A DNA stretch of 64,000 bases from Flavobacterium sp. UBA7663 (GCF_002483315.1 NZ_DLHR01000015.1:170957-234956); one strand, 5' to 3'. Positions 1 through 7,573 are shown, counted from the first letter of the stretch. Notes: generated from the letters alone by a model not told the origin. Numbers and translations are program-made.

Positions 1-62
1 TAATTATTATTTAAAAAACAATGTCAAGTTTTAGAAAATTTTAAAAATTCCTAAAAAAGCAA

Positions 63-79
63 TTGGCACATTTTTTGAA
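63..79 (+). promoter_or_regulatory. possible sigma-54-type promoter upstream of the DUF2805 gene
   Basis: The sequence reads TTGGCAC, then five bases, then TTGAA. This matches the -24/-12 consensus TGGCAC-N5-TTGCW in everything except the C of the -12 element, and the spacing is right. A start about 12 bases downstream would leave a leader of roughly 50 bases before the gene at 142. I see no clear TAnnTTTG housekeeping promoter here. One site in AT-rich DNA can arise by chance. Confidence 0.3.
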
Positions 80-141
80 TTTATTTTTTTACTAATATTG
101 AATTATAAACCAATAAAAAAGTTAGAATTAGTATTCATCTG

Positions 142-423
142 ATGAGAAAGAAGAAAATTTCAGAATTCGACAACGAAACACTAGATAGAGTTGTTGCTAT
201 GGCTCAAGAGGAAAAAAAACCTTTTGAAGTTTTAAAAGAGGAATTTGGAGTGACTGAAAACGAAGTCACCGAATTAATGCGCAAACGATTATCCAAAGAC
301 AATTTTGAGCTTTGGAAAAAGAAAGTTACGGCAAGTAAGCCAAAACCAAAACCCATAAAGTACAACGAATTAGAAGATGAAGATTTAGATAGTAAATATT
401 ACTTCAAAAATAAATTCGACTAA
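142..423 (+). CDS. DUF2805 / TIGR03643 family small protein
   Basis: A 93-residue soluble, highly charged protein. The first 60 residues carry the family pattern: an LDRVVAMAQEEKKPFE stretch, then a helix-turn-helix-like FGVTENEVTELMRKRL segment and the F-x-LWKKKV motif. The C-terminal third is Lys/Glu/Asp rich. Proteins of this family are small and widespread in Bacteroidota, Cyanobacteria and Proteobacteria. Their function is not established, although the fold suggests nucleic-acid binding (inference). The gene stands alone between an AT-rich leader and a clear terminator at 429-458. The ATG start gives the usual family N-terminus. Confidence 0.85.
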   Translation: MRKKKISEFDNETLDRVVAMAQEEKKPFEVLKEEFGVTENEVTELMRKRLSKDNFELWKKKVTASKPKPKPIKYNELEDEDLDSKYYFKNKFD

Positions 424-428
424 AAACT

Positions 429-458
429 AAAGCTCTTAAATAAAATAAGAGCTTTTTT
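429..458 (+). terminator. rho-independent terminator after the DUF2805 gene
   Basis: An AAAGCTCTTA/TAAGAGCTTT stem of 10 bp with a short AT loop is followed by a T-run, six bases after the stop codon. Confidence 0.8.
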
Positions 459-549
459 ATTGACATTAATTTGATTAATAAAATTTCCAAAGAAAATTTG
501 TAACAAACATCTATTTTTCTCTACTTATATCTAATTCAATTTTGATAAA

Positions 550-2409
550 ATGAAAAAAATAATTCTTTCCCTTTCTTTAGTGGGATTTTTATGGAGTTGT
601 AGCCCAACTCAAACAACTGCTAAACAAAATGATGTAGCAGTAAAAATCGATTTAATTAATGTTAAAGACGATAAAGTAATGGTTACCGTTACGCCTCCAA
701 CTTTTACAAGTGAAACTGTAACTTTTCATTTCCCTAAAACTGTTCCTGGAACCTATTCAGAAGACGATTACGGTCGTTTTATTGAAAATGTAAAAGCATT
801 TGATGCTAAAGGAAATACACTTAAAGTAGCTAAAATTGACGAAAATTCATATACGATTTCAGATGCTAAAAAACTATCAAAAATCACATACTTAGTTAAT
901 GACTCTTTTGATACAGAAGGTGGTGCTGGATTTGGTGAAAGCGAAGATATATTCTCTCCTTCAGGAACAAATATTAATGCTGGAACAAACTTCATGTTAA
1001 ACACGCATGGATTCATTGGATACTTCAAAGGAAAAGAAGAAACACCATACAAATTAACCGTTACACACCCTGAAACTTTATTAGGTGTTTCGGCTATGAT
1101 AGATACAGATGCAAGTGCTACTTCAGATGTATTTTTAATGTCAAAATATGCAAGTTTGGTTGAAATGCCAATCATGTATTCTAAACCTGATTTCACTTCT
1201 TTCATGGTAGATGATATGGAAATTATCATCAGTGTGTATTCTCCAACAGGAAAATATACCGCTAAACAAATTACACCTCACATGGAAAACATGATGAAGG
1301 CACAAAAACGTTTCTTAGGACCAATTAACTCTACAAAAAAATACGCCATCTTATTGTACTTGTCTGATATGGCAGCTAAAGATGCAAAAGGATTTGGAGC
1401 ATTAGAACACCCAACATCAACTGTAGTAGTTATGCCAGAAATGATGGGATTAGAAATGTTACAAGAACAATTAAAAGACGTAGTTTCTCACGAATTCTTT
1501 CACATTGTAACGCCATTAACAATTCACTCAAACGAAATTCAATATTTTGATTTTAATAATCCTCAAATGTCGGAACATTTATGGATGTATGAAGGAGTAA
1601 CTGAATATTTTGCTAATTTATTTCAAGTAAATCAAGGTTTAATTGACGAAAAAGAATTCTTCGAAAGAATGGCAGGCAAAATTGCACAATCGCGCCAGAT
1701 GAACGACAATATGAGTTTTACTAAAATGAGTAAAAACGTATTGAATCCTCCTTACAAAGAGCAATACTTAAACGTATACCAAAAAGGAGCTTTGATTGCT
1801 ATGTGTATGGATATTTTAATTAGAGAAAATAGCAATGGTCAAAAAGGAATTTTAAGCCTAATGCAAGAATTATCTAAAGAATACGGAACAACAAAAGCAT
1901 TCAAAGACGAAGAGTTATTTGATAAAATTACAGCATTAACCTATCCAGCGGTAGGTGAATTCTTAAAAAATCACGTAGCTGGTGAAACTCCAATTCCTTA
2001 CGAGCAATATTTTGCTAAAATGGGAGTTACAGAAGCAACGATAGAAATTACTGGAAATCCATTCTTAAAAGGACAAACACAACCTTATATCACGGTAAAT
2101 CCTGCTACAAAAGAAATCATGATTTTACCTGATACAGAATTAAATGTATTCATGACTACTTTAGGTTTAAAAAACAATGATACACTTTTAGCTTTCAACG
2201 GTAAAGACTATAATTTAGATAATATTTACGATTTAATCATGGCAAGCATGAACTGGAAAGATGGTGATGCTATAACCGTAAAATTCAAAAGAGATGGTAA
2301 AGAACAAACTGTAAAAGGGAAAGTTATGATGCCAAAAGAAAAACAAGAAGGATATCAAGCAACTGACGAGGCTAAAAAAACAGTTAGAGAAGCTTGGTTA
2401 AGAGGTTAA
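550..2409 (+). CDS. M61 family metallopeptidase, lipoprotein
   Basis: A 619-residue secreted zinc peptidase of the M61 (glycyl aminopeptidase-like) family. The N-terminus is a lipoprotein signal (MKKIILSLSLVGFLWSC), placing it on the periplasmic or outer-membrane side. Residues about 25-200 form the N-terminal beta domain. The catalytic core has the G-x-LEH motif, the zinc site HEFFH at 314-318 and the third ligand Glu348 in YEGVTEYF. The C-terminal part (about 500-600) looks like the PDZ domain typical of M61. Length matches the family. It is a single gene; its substrate is unknown. Confidence 0.9.
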   Translation: MKKIILSLSLVGFLWSCSPTQTTAKQNDVAVKIDLINVKDDKVMVTVTPPTFTSETVTFHFPKTVPGTYSEDDYGRFIENVKAFDAKGNTLKVAKIDENSYTISDAKKLSKITYLVNDSFDTEGGAGFGESEDIFSPSGTNINAGTNFMLNTHGFIGYFKGKEETPYKLTVTHPETLLGVSAMIDTDASATSDVFLMSKYASLVEMPIMYSKPDFTSFMVDDMEIIISVYSPTGKYTAKQITPHMENMMKAQKRFLGPINSTKKYAILLYLSDMAAKDAKGFGALEHPTSTVVVMPEMMGLEMLQEQLKDVVSHEFFHIVTPLTIHSNEIQYFDFNNPQMSEHLWMYEGVTEYFANLFQVNQGLIDEKEFFERMAGKIAQSRQMNDNMSFTKMSKNVLNPPYKEQYLNVYQKGALIAMCMDILIRENSNGQKGILSLMQELSKEYGTTKAFKDEELFDKITALTYPAVGEFLKNHVAGETPIPYEQYFAKMGVTEATIEITGNPFLKGQTQPYITVNPATKEIMILPDTELNVFMTTLGLKNNDTLLAFNGKDYNLDNIYDLIMASMNWKDGDAITVKFKRDGKEQTVKGKVMMPKEKQEGYQATDEAKKTVREAWLRG

Positions 2410-2493
2410 GATTTTAGATTGTTGAATTTTGATTTTAGATTTTGGAAGTATTTTAAAATTTGATATTGAAATTTGCATTTGATATTGCACTTG
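2410..2493. repeat. low-complexity intergenic words (TTTAGATT/GATATTG type)
   Basis: The spacer repeats near-identical short words (GATTTTAGATT, then ATTTGATATTGAAATTTGCATTTGATATTG) with no open frame. Similar text recurs at several other intergenic sites in the first 23 kb. It looks like decayed non-coding repeat material. Confidence 0.5.
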
Positions 2494-2532
2494 AAAATCC
2501 TCAAAGTACTTAGTATTTTGAGGATTTTTTTA
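2494..2532 (+). terminator. rho-independent terminator after the M61 peptidase
   Basis: The AAAATCCTCAAA arm pairs with TTTGAGGATTTT around an 11-base loop, and a T-rich tail follows. It lies 33 bases upstream of the next gene, which therefore needs its own promoter. A TTACTTTGC sequence at 2534-2542 just after the hairpin resembles a -7 box. Confidence 0.75.
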
Positions 2533-2564
2533 TTTACTTTGCGAACATAAAATAAAACAAAAGA

Positions 2565-3290
2565 ATGAAGAAGATATTTTTAGCCGTAATTGCCGTTATC
2601 ACATTAATTTCATGTAATAAAAACGAAGAAAATTCAGATGCTAACGTTCATATCACTGGAGATGTAAAAGGCTTAAGCCAAGGAAAATTATACTTACAAA
2701 AAATACAAGATTCAGCTTTAGTAATGTTGGATAGTATTATTGTTGACGGAGATTCAAAATTTGAGAGTCATATTAAACTTGATAGTCCAGAAATGTTGTA
2801 TTTATTTTTAGACAGAGGACAAACCAATTCTATTGATAACAGCTTACCGTTTTTTGCTGAGCCTGGAAATATTAAAATTGAAACTACCTTAAAACATTTT
2901 TTTGCTGATGCGAAAATATCAGGTTCTAAAAATCATGATTTATGGAAAAAGTTTGATAGCATTAATAGTAAATTCAGAGATCAAAACTTAGCCTTAATGG
3001 CAAAACGTTTAAAAAACGAATACAAACCCAACCCAACCACTACAGATAGCATTGAAAAAGCATATAAAAGCTTATTAACGAGAAAATATCGCTACACGGC
3101 ACATTTTGCCGCTACAAACGGAAATAAAGAAATAGCGCCTTATTTAGCACTTTCAGAAATTGCAGATATCAACACAACGTATTTAGACACCATTCAAAAA
3201 AGCTTAACACCAGAAGTTGCCAAATCAAAATACGGCAAAATGCTTAACGAGCATATTAAGGAAAGAAAAACTTTAGAAGTACAGAAATAA
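2565..3290 (+). CDS. DUF4369 domain-containing lipoprotein
   Basis: A 241-residue protein with a lipoprotein signal (MKKIFLAVIAVITLISC) and an N-terminal beta domain of the DUF4369 type at about residues 27-125 (VHITGDVKGLSQGKLYLQKIQDS, then FLDRG). The rest is helical and rich in Lys and Asp/Glu. In Bacteroidota this domain often precedes a thioredoxin-like AhpC/TSA domain. Here no CxxC or thioredoxin fold follows, so the protein is the short form. Its role is unknown. It ends just before a strong terminator. Confidence 0.8.
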   Translation: MKKIFLAVIAVITLISCNKNEENSDANVHITGDVKGLSQGKLYLQKIQDSALVMLDSIIVDGDSKFESHIKLDSPEMLYLFLDRGQTNSIDNSLPFFAEPGNIKIETTLKHFFADAKISGSKNHDLWKKFDSINSKFRDQNLALMAKRLKNEYKPNPTTTDSIEKAYKSLLTRKYRYTAHFAATNGNKEIAPYLALSEIADINTTYLDTIQKSLTPEVAKSKYGKMLNEHIKERKTLEVQK

Positions 3291-3322
3291 AAAAAGCGGT
3301 CAGTAATTGACCGCTTTTTTTT
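3289..3322 (+). terminator. strong rho-independent terminator after the DUF4369 lipoprotein
   Basis: AAAAAGCGGTCA pairs perfectly with TGACCGCTTTTT around a five-base loop, followed by a T-run. The hairpin overlaps the end of the stop codon region. Confidence 0.9.
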
Positions 3323-3370
3323 ATCTTTATAATATTCAAAACTTTTTATTAATACTCAATTAAATAATTC

Positions 3371-3772
3371 ATGAAACATTTCCTTTTGATAATAATAATT
3401 TTTTTAACAATATCATGCAAGAAAACAGAAAATTGTGTAAAAGATTTTGTTATCAAAAGAACTTATGATGCACCTGCTCCAGACAATATTACTTTCAAAG
3501 CAAAATTATCTAAAGAATATCAAGATAAAATCTCTGATTCTTTTTGTCATATAAACTTTTATATCAATGATACAAAAATATTTGTAACTCACGATGTTAT
3601 TCTTTACAATGAAAAGGACACATGTCGTTTCAGTATTAGAACAACAAATTTTATGAAACAAAATTTCAAAGAAGAAGACTTTTATAAATTAATCGATACG
3701 TCTAAATCTTTGAAAGTAGAGCTTATTTATGATGATACAGGAGAGATATTTACTTTTACAAAATGTAGATAA
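3371..3772 (+). CDS. small lipoprotein of unknown function
   Basis: A 133-residue protein with an N-terminal lipoprotein signal (hydrophobic run, then ISCKKTENC). The remainder is predicted mostly beta with three further cysteines (C85-region C, C93-like and C132-like positions). I recognise no domain. It is a single gene between two terminators. A TATCTTTA sequence near 3322-3329 could be its -7 box (seven of eight matches to TAnnTTTG). It may be an orphan of this lineage. Confidence 0.65.
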   Translation: MKHFLLIIIIFLTISCKKTENCVKDFVIKRTYDAPAPDNITFKAKLSKEYQDKISDSFCHINFYINDTKIFVTHDVILYNEKDTCRFSIRTTNFMKQNFKEEDFYKLIDTSKSLKVELIYDDTGEIFTFTKCR

Positions 3773-3775
3773 ACA

Positions 3776-3810
3776 AAAAAACCACCACATTTCTGTGATG
3801 GTTTTTAATT
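3776..3810. terminator. bidirectional terminator between the small lipoprotein and tRNA-Thr
   Basis: AAAAACCACCACA pairs with TGTGATGGTTTTT (one C-A mismatch). There are T-runs on both strands, so it can end the rightward lipoprotein transcript and the leftward tRNA transcript. Confidence 0.7.
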
Positions 3811-3812
3811 TG

Positions 3813-3886
3813 AGCCGGCGGAGGGACTCGAACCCACGACCTGCTGATTACAAATCAGCTGCTCTAGCCAGCTGAGCTACGCTGGC
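3813..3886 (-). tRNA. tRNA-Thr (anticodon UGU)
   Basis: The minus strand folds as a complete cloverleaf. It has acceptor arms GCCAGCG and CGCCGGC, a D-arm GCTCAGCTGGCTAGAGC, the anticodon stem CTGAT/ATCAG with loop TTGTAAT region giving UGU, and the TTCGAGT T-loop. The discriminator is U and CCA is not encoded. The acceptor stem shows an A4-C69 mismatch and the T-stem a U50-U64 mismatch. It is preceded by a perfect Bacteroidota promoter. Confidence 0.93.
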
Positions 3887-3903
3887 AACTCAAATTTCGA
3901 GTG

Positions 3904-3934
3904 CAAATATAAGGGTGAATTTTTAATTTCCAAA
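3904..3934 (-). promoter_or_regulatory. consensus Bacteroidota promoter for tRNA-Thr
   Basis: Read on the minus strand, TTTG (3934-3931) is followed by exactly 19 bases and TATATTTG (3911-3904). This is a perfect match to the TTTG-N19-TAnnTTTG consensus. The expected start is near 3897, about ten bases upstream of the tRNA. It serves as an internal standard for the other promoter calls. Confidence 0.85.
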
Positions 3935-3963
3935 TATTTTTTGCACTTTTTTTATTGATTTTT

Positions 3964-4233
3964 TTAATTTAATTCGTTTATTTTCGCAACAAATTGATTA
4001 GCAGCCGCTTCGTATTCTCTACGAATTTGTTTAAAATGTGCTTTTTTATTCTCAACGTCTTTTTGATTTGCTTTTGTCATTAAAGCATCGAAAGTTTCGT
4101 AGATTTCATCAATTAATTTATCAGATGCTTCAGTTGGTTTTCCTGTTGTAGACATTTCCCAAATGTAAACGATGTTTACAATATCACCTAAAACGTAGTT
4201 GATTTCTTTTTTCAAGTTTTTAACGCTTGCCAT
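3964..4233 (-). CDS. conserved small hypothetical protein (Flavobacteria)
   Basis: An 89-residue soluble, mostly helical protein starting MASVKNLKKEINYVLGD, with a charged C-terminal helix. I recognise it only as the kind of conserved small protein found in Flavobacteriaceae. It has no signal peptide or membrane segment. The start is the ATG at 4233. A longer frame from TTG at 4260 would run through the -7 box TAATTTTG at 4265-4258, which argues for the internal ATG. It lies downstream of manA on the same strand, with its own promoter signal. Confidence 0.7.
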   Translation of the reverse strand: MASVKNLKKEINYVLGDIVNIVYIWEMSTTGKPTEASDKLIDEIYETFDALMTKANQKDVENKKAHFKQIRREYEAAANQFVAKINELN

Positions 4234-4257
4234 TTTGTATAAATTTAAAATTTGAAG

Positions 4258-4288
4258 CAAAATTACATAATATATTTTGTTCTCAATA
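4258..4288 (-). promoter_or_regulatory. probable promoter of the 89-residue hypothetical gene
   Basis: The minus strand carries a perfect -7 element TAATTTTG (4265-4258), with ATTG 18 bases upstream. The start site would fall about 18 bases before the ATG at 4233. Confidence 0.45.
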
Positions 4289-4290
4289 CA

Positions 4291-5250
4291 TTATATGGAA
4301 ATTTCTAACAATGTAGCCTTTCCTTTAATGGTTAAATTCTCAATACAAGCCGGAATCAAAATCGTATCTCCCATTCGGTATCGCAAGATTTCGCCATTCA
4401 TTACCATTTCAAATTGTCCGTTAGTACACATAAAAACGGTGAAAGCTTGTTTCTTTCGTTTCCAAATAAAACGATCTTGTAATGCGATAATATTAGTGAT
4501 AAAATAAGGACAATCTACCACCAAAGTACTTTGATTAGCCTCTTCCTTATATGTTATTTTAGAATCAGTTGCATTATAATTAATTGCATCTAAAGCTAAT
4601 TCGGTATGCAATTCTCTGCCTTGACCTTTAGCATCAACCCTATCCCAATCGTAAATTCTGTAAGTAACATCACTTGTTTGTTGAATTTCTGCCACTACTA
4701 CTCCTGCCCCAATAGCATGTATAGTTCCAGTTTCTAAAAAGAAAACATCGCCTTTTTTTACTGGAGATTCATTCAATAAAGCCACTAAATTTTTATTTTC
4801 TAAATGTGCTAAGTATTCTTCTTGATTAGAATCTTTCTTAAACCCAACCACCAAACGAGCCGATTCATCTGCTTGCATTACATACCACATTTCGGTTTTC
4901 CCGAAAGAATTATGGCGTTCTTTAGCTAAATCATCATTCGGATGCAATTGAATAGATAAATCTTCCTTGGCATCTATAAATTTAAAAAGCAATGGGAATT
5001 GTTTTCCAAAACGAGCAATGACCGATTTTCCTAAAATTTCTTCAGGATATAAATCAATAATTTCGTTGATATTCTTTCCTTTCAAAACACCAGTAGCAAC
5101 CACACTAATGTCGCCAGGCACGGTTGAGATCTCCCAACTCTCGCCAGTAGTTTCAGAAACTATAGGTTTGTTGAGATAGGTTTTCAACTTCGTACCGCCC
5201 CAAATGCGGTCTTTAAGTATCGGTGTAAAGGTTAAAGGATAAAACTTCAT
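4291..5250 (-). CDS. manA: class I mannose-6-phosphate isomerase
   Basis: A 319-residue zinc isomerase interconverting fructose-6-phosphate and mannose-6-phosphate, the entry to GDP-mannose and fucose for surface glycans. Metal ligands are visible: Gln and His in SIQLHPND, Glu in FGKTEMWYV and His in GTIHAIGAG. The length fits the short class I type seen in Bacillus and Bacteroidota. The ATG at 5250 (MKFYPLTF) is preferred over an upstream in-frame TTG at 5256. It follows bcp by 80 bases on the same strand. A CATCTTTG sequence at 5275-5268 may be its -7 box. Confidence 0.93.
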   Translation of the reverse strand: MKFYPLTFTPILKDRIWGGTKLKTYLNKPIVSETTGESWEISTVPGDISVVATGVLKGKNINEIIDLYPEEILGKSVIARFGKQFPLLFKFIDAKEDLSIQLHPNDDLAKERHNSFGKTEMWYVMQADESARLVVGFKKDSNQEEYLAHLENKNLVALLNESPVKKGDVFFLETGTIHAIGAGVVVAEIQQTSDVTYRIYDWDRVDAKGQGRELHTELALDAINYNATDSKITYKEEANQSTLVVDCPYFITNIIALQDRFIWKRKKQAFTVFMCTNGQFEMVMNGEILRYRMGDTILIPACIENLTIKGKATLLEISI

Positions 5251-5330
5251 AGTCAAATAGTGAAGTACAAAGATGCAAAAAATTCTAACGAATTACAGAA
5301 ATTGGAAGTCTTACTTTGTAAAAATTTATT

Positions 5331-5783
5331 TTATTTCGTCTTTTGAATAGCTTCTAAAGCCTTTGTAATATGATTTTTAGCACTGATGCTATCAAAAATA
5401 TAAATACAATATCCTTTAGCATCAAAAACATAAGTTACACGTCCCGGTAACAATCCGAAAAGCGCATTTGGAACGCCAAACAAACGACGTAATTTTCTGT
5501 CGGCATCGGAAAGTAAAATAAAGGGTAATTTATATTTTTGCTGAAAGTTCTGATGCGAAGTAGCCGAATCACCACTAACACCAATAACTTCGGCACCTAA
5601 ATCTTGGAAATCTTGATACGCATCTCTAAAACTACACGCTTGAGTAGTACAACCTGGCGTAAAATCTTTTGGATAAAAGTAAATTACAACTGGTTTTTCA
5701 TGAATTGAAGCGCTTTCAAAATCAGTTCCATCTTGTTTTGTTGCTTTAAAACTTGGTAATTTATCTCCTATTTGAATTGCCAT
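5331..5783 (-). CDS. bcp: thioredoxin-dependent peroxiredoxin, BCP/PrxQ type
   Basis: A 150-residue cytoplasmic peroxidase that reduces H2O2 and organic hydroperoxides using thioredoxin. The active site is FTPGCTTQACSFRD, with peroxidatic Cys45 and resolving Cys50 five residues later, the PrxQ/BCP arrangement. The thioredoxin-like fold runs from about residue 5 to 145. It starts two bases after the queD stop, so the two are surely co-transcribed. Confidence 0.93.
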   Translation of the reverse strand: MAIQIGDKLPSFKATKQDGTDFESASIHEKPVVIYFYPKDFTPGCTTQACSFRDAYQDFQDLGAEVIGVSGDSATSHQNFQQKYKLPFILLSDADRKLRRLFGVPNALFGLLPGRVTYVFDAKGYCIYIFDSISAKNHITKALEAIQKTK

Positions 5784-5785
5784 AA

Positions 5786-6196
5786 TTAGTTTCCTTTATA
5801 GGTTACAAAGTTTCTCGGAGTTTCGTATAAGGTAATTTCTAATTCTTTATCAGAAGCTATCAAAACACGAAGTTTATTCCAAATAATATAGGCGATATGT
5901 TCGGCTGTAGGATTCAAATCTTTGAATTCTGGAACATCTTCATTTAAATTTTTATGATCAAAAGCTTCTTCGATATGTTCTTTGATTAAATCGGATAAAA
6001 TTTTAGTATCAATTACATAACCCGTTTCCTTATCCACTTCACCAGTTACCGAAACAATCAATTCATAATTATGACCATGAAAGTTAGGATTGTTACATTT
6101 TCCAAACACTTCCTGATTTTTTTCCATAGACCAATCCTTGCGATACAAACGATGCGCAGCATTAAAATGGGCTTTTCTTGAAACAGTTACTCTCAT
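5786..6196 (-). CDS. queD: 6-carboxytetrahydropterin synthase (QueD/PTPS family)
   Basis: A 136-residue T-fold enzyme. The zinc-binding histidines are in HFNAAHRL (His10, His15) and NFHGHNYEL, and the catalytic Cys lies in FGKCNNPN. QueD makes 6-carboxy-tetrahydropterin from dihydroneopterin triphosphate for queuosine. A 6-pyruvoyl-tetrahydropterin synthase activity cannot be excluded from sequence alone. It sits in the idi-queD-bcp-manA leftward run, 50 bases after idi. Confidence 0.9.
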   Translation of the reverse strand: MRVTVSRKAHFNAAHRLYRKDWSMEKNQEVFGKCNNPNFHGHNYELIVSVTGEVDKETGYVIDTKILSDLIKEHIEEAFDHKNLNEDVPEFKDLNPTAEHIAYIIWNKLRVLIASDKELEITLYETPRNFVTYKGN

Positions 6197-6198
6197 GG

Positions 6199-6243
6199 CA
6201 ATTTAGAATTTAGAAATTTGAATTCAGTAATTAGTGGTTTGCA
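6199..6243. repeat. low-complexity intergenic words between idi and queD
   Basis: The 50-base spacer is made of near-repeats (ATTTAGAATTTAGAAATTTGAATT, then GTAATTAGTGG). It is the same degenerate word family as at 2410, 17290 and 22740, and shows no regulatory element I recognise. Confidence 0.4.
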
Positions 6244-6246
6244 AAT

Positions 6247-6774
6247 TTATAATTTATGCTCTTCTAGATAGTGATAAAACTCATCAAAAATAATCTTAAA
6301 CCAAACGGTATAAGCCTCTGGATTTACTATCATATCTTCTTTTATCGCTTCAATGGTCATCCATTTCCAGCCTTCTACTTCATCATCGTTAATAACAGGT
6401 TCTCCGTTGTAATAGCCAATCATTACATGATCTAATTCGTGTTCGGTTAAGCCGTTATCAAAAGGTGCTTTATATATGAAATGAAATAGTTCTTTCAGTT
6501 CAGCTTCAAAACCCATTTCTTCATACAAACGGCGTTTTCCAGCTTCAATATTGGTTTCACCAGCACGTTGATGACTGCAACAAGTATTAGTCCACAAAAG
6601 TGGTGAATGGTATTTGTGATGTGCGCGTTGTTGCAACATCACTTCATTTTTATCATTCAAAATAAACACCGAAAAAGCTCTGTGTAAAACTGCTTTTTCA
6701 TGGGCTTCCATTTTATTCATCAGCCCAATAGGCTCGTCTTGTTCGTTGACTAATATTACTTGTTCTTCTTTCAT
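6247..6774 (-). CDS. idi: isopentenyl-diphosphate delta-isomerase, type 1
   Basis: A 175-residue Nudix-fold enzyme interconverting isopentenyl and dimethylallyl diphosphate. The active-site Cys lies in TNTCCSHQ and the metal-binding Glu pair in RRLYEEMGFEAEL. The Nudix core spans about residues 25-160. The ATG at 6774 (MKEEQVILV) is chosen. An upstream in-frame TTG at 6795 lies inside the predicted -7 box, so it should not be translated. It appears to be the first gene of the leftward idi-queD-bcp-manA run. Confidence 0.92.
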   Translation of the reverse strand: MKEEQVILVNEQDEPIGLMNKMEAHEKAVLHRAFSVFILNDKNEVMLQQRAHHKYHSPLLWTNTCCSHQRAGETNIEAGKRRLYEEMGFEAELKELFHFIYKAPFDNGLTEHELDHVMIGYYNGEPVINDDEVEGWKWMTIEAIKEDMIVNPEAYTVWFKIIFDEFYHYLEEHKL

Positions 6775-6792
6775 AGGATTTGTAATGCTTGT

Positions 6793-6822
6793 CAAAAATA
6801 CAAAAAAAGAAAGGATTGGAAA
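6793..6822 (-). promoter_or_regulatory. probable promoter of the idi-queD-bcp-manA run
   Basis: The minus strand has a perfect -7 element TATTTTTG (6800-6793), with TTTC 18 bases upstream. The start site would be about 12 bases before the idi ATG. Confidence 0.5.
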
Positions 6823-6929
6823 CTAGTTTTTGAGTTTGTGATAAGTTTAACTTGTGTTGAATTCCAAAGTAAAAAGAACAATCGAAACTTAAAATTGGCG
6901 GGTTTTATAGAAGTGAACGTTTTTTTCAC

Positions 6930-6937
6930 TACCTTTG
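6930..6937 (+). promoter_or_regulatory. -7 box with a long leader for the cold-shock gene
   Basis: TACCTTTG matches TAnnTTTG perfectly, but no good -33 element lies 18-20 bases upstream. If used, it gives a leader of about 130 bases before the gene at 7074. A small TACTTT/AAAGTA hairpin lies at 6972-6988. Long structured leaders are usual for cold-shock genes. Confidence 0.4.
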
Positions 6938-7073
6938 TCACATTGGTAATGATAATAATTTCTTCTCGCAATACTTTGAATAAAAGTACTTTATAAATTT
7001 CTTGTTTATTTCGCTTGTGTGTTTTTATCCTTTTACTTTAAAACAAATATTAATTTAAATTATTTAAAATTTA

Positions 7074-7520
7074 ATGGCTAGACCGCAGGAAACCTTTAAC
7101 AAAAAAGAACAAGAAAAACTTCGTGCTAAAAAACGAAAAGAGAAACAAGAGAAAAAAGAAGCACGTAAATCAAACCCTAAATTATCGGGAGAAGATTTAT
7201 ATGTTTATGTAGACGAGAATGGTCACTTAACCAGCACACCTCCAGATCCATCTAAAAAAATCATTGTTGATGTAGAAAGCATCGAAATTGGTACTTCAAG
7301 AAGAACTGAGGAAGATGAAGCACCAACGGAACGCAGAGGAACAATCGATTTTTTCAATGATTCTAAAGGTTTTGGTTTCATTAAAGCTGTTGAAACAGGA
7401 GAAAAATACTTTGTACACATTAGTGGTTTACTAGATGATGTAAAAGAAGGTAACTTAGTAACTTACGATTTAGAAAAAGGCGCCAAAGGCATGAATGCTG
7501 TAAACGTTAAAAAAATATAA
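7074..7520 (+). CDS. cold-shock-domain protein with basic N-terminal extension
   Basis: A 148-residue RNA-binding protein. Residues 1-40 are extremely Lys/Arg/Glu rich, residues 40-85 form an acidic linker, and residues about 85-148 form a cold-shock domain. That domain has an RNP1-like KGFGFIK and RNP2-like YFVHIS. Such proteins act as RNA chaperones. The N-terminal extension distinguishes this one from the 65-residue CspA type and is common in Flavobacteria. It is monocistronic, with a long leader and a terminator at 7541-7573. Confidence 0.88.
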   Translation: MARPQETFNKKEQEKLRAKKRKEKQEKKEARKSNPKLSGEDLYVYVDENGHLTSTPPDPSKKIIVDVESIEIGTSRRTEEDEAPTERRGTIDFFNDSKGFGFIKAVETGEKYFVHISGLLDDVKEGNLVTYDLEKGAKGMNAVNVKKI

Positions 7521-7540
7521 TCCCTTTTTATCCCAAAAAT

Positions 7541-7573
7541 TAAAATCACAGTTCAAGCTGTGATTTTTTTATT
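7541..7573 (+). terminator. rho-independent terminator after the cold-shock gene
   Basis: AAAATCACAG pairs with CTGTGATTTT around a six-base loop, followed by a T-run, about 20 bases after the stop. Confidence 0.85.

Noticed and set aside
768..1229. 153-codon open frame antisense to the M61 peptidase
   Set aside because: It lies wholly inside a gene with a clear zinc site and conserved domains, has no recognisable motif, and is explained by codon bias on the opposite strand.
6760..6996. 78-codon frame running out of the idi gene into the cold-shock leader
   Set aside because: It overlaps the idi start and predicted promoters on both strands, and its composition is not protein-like.
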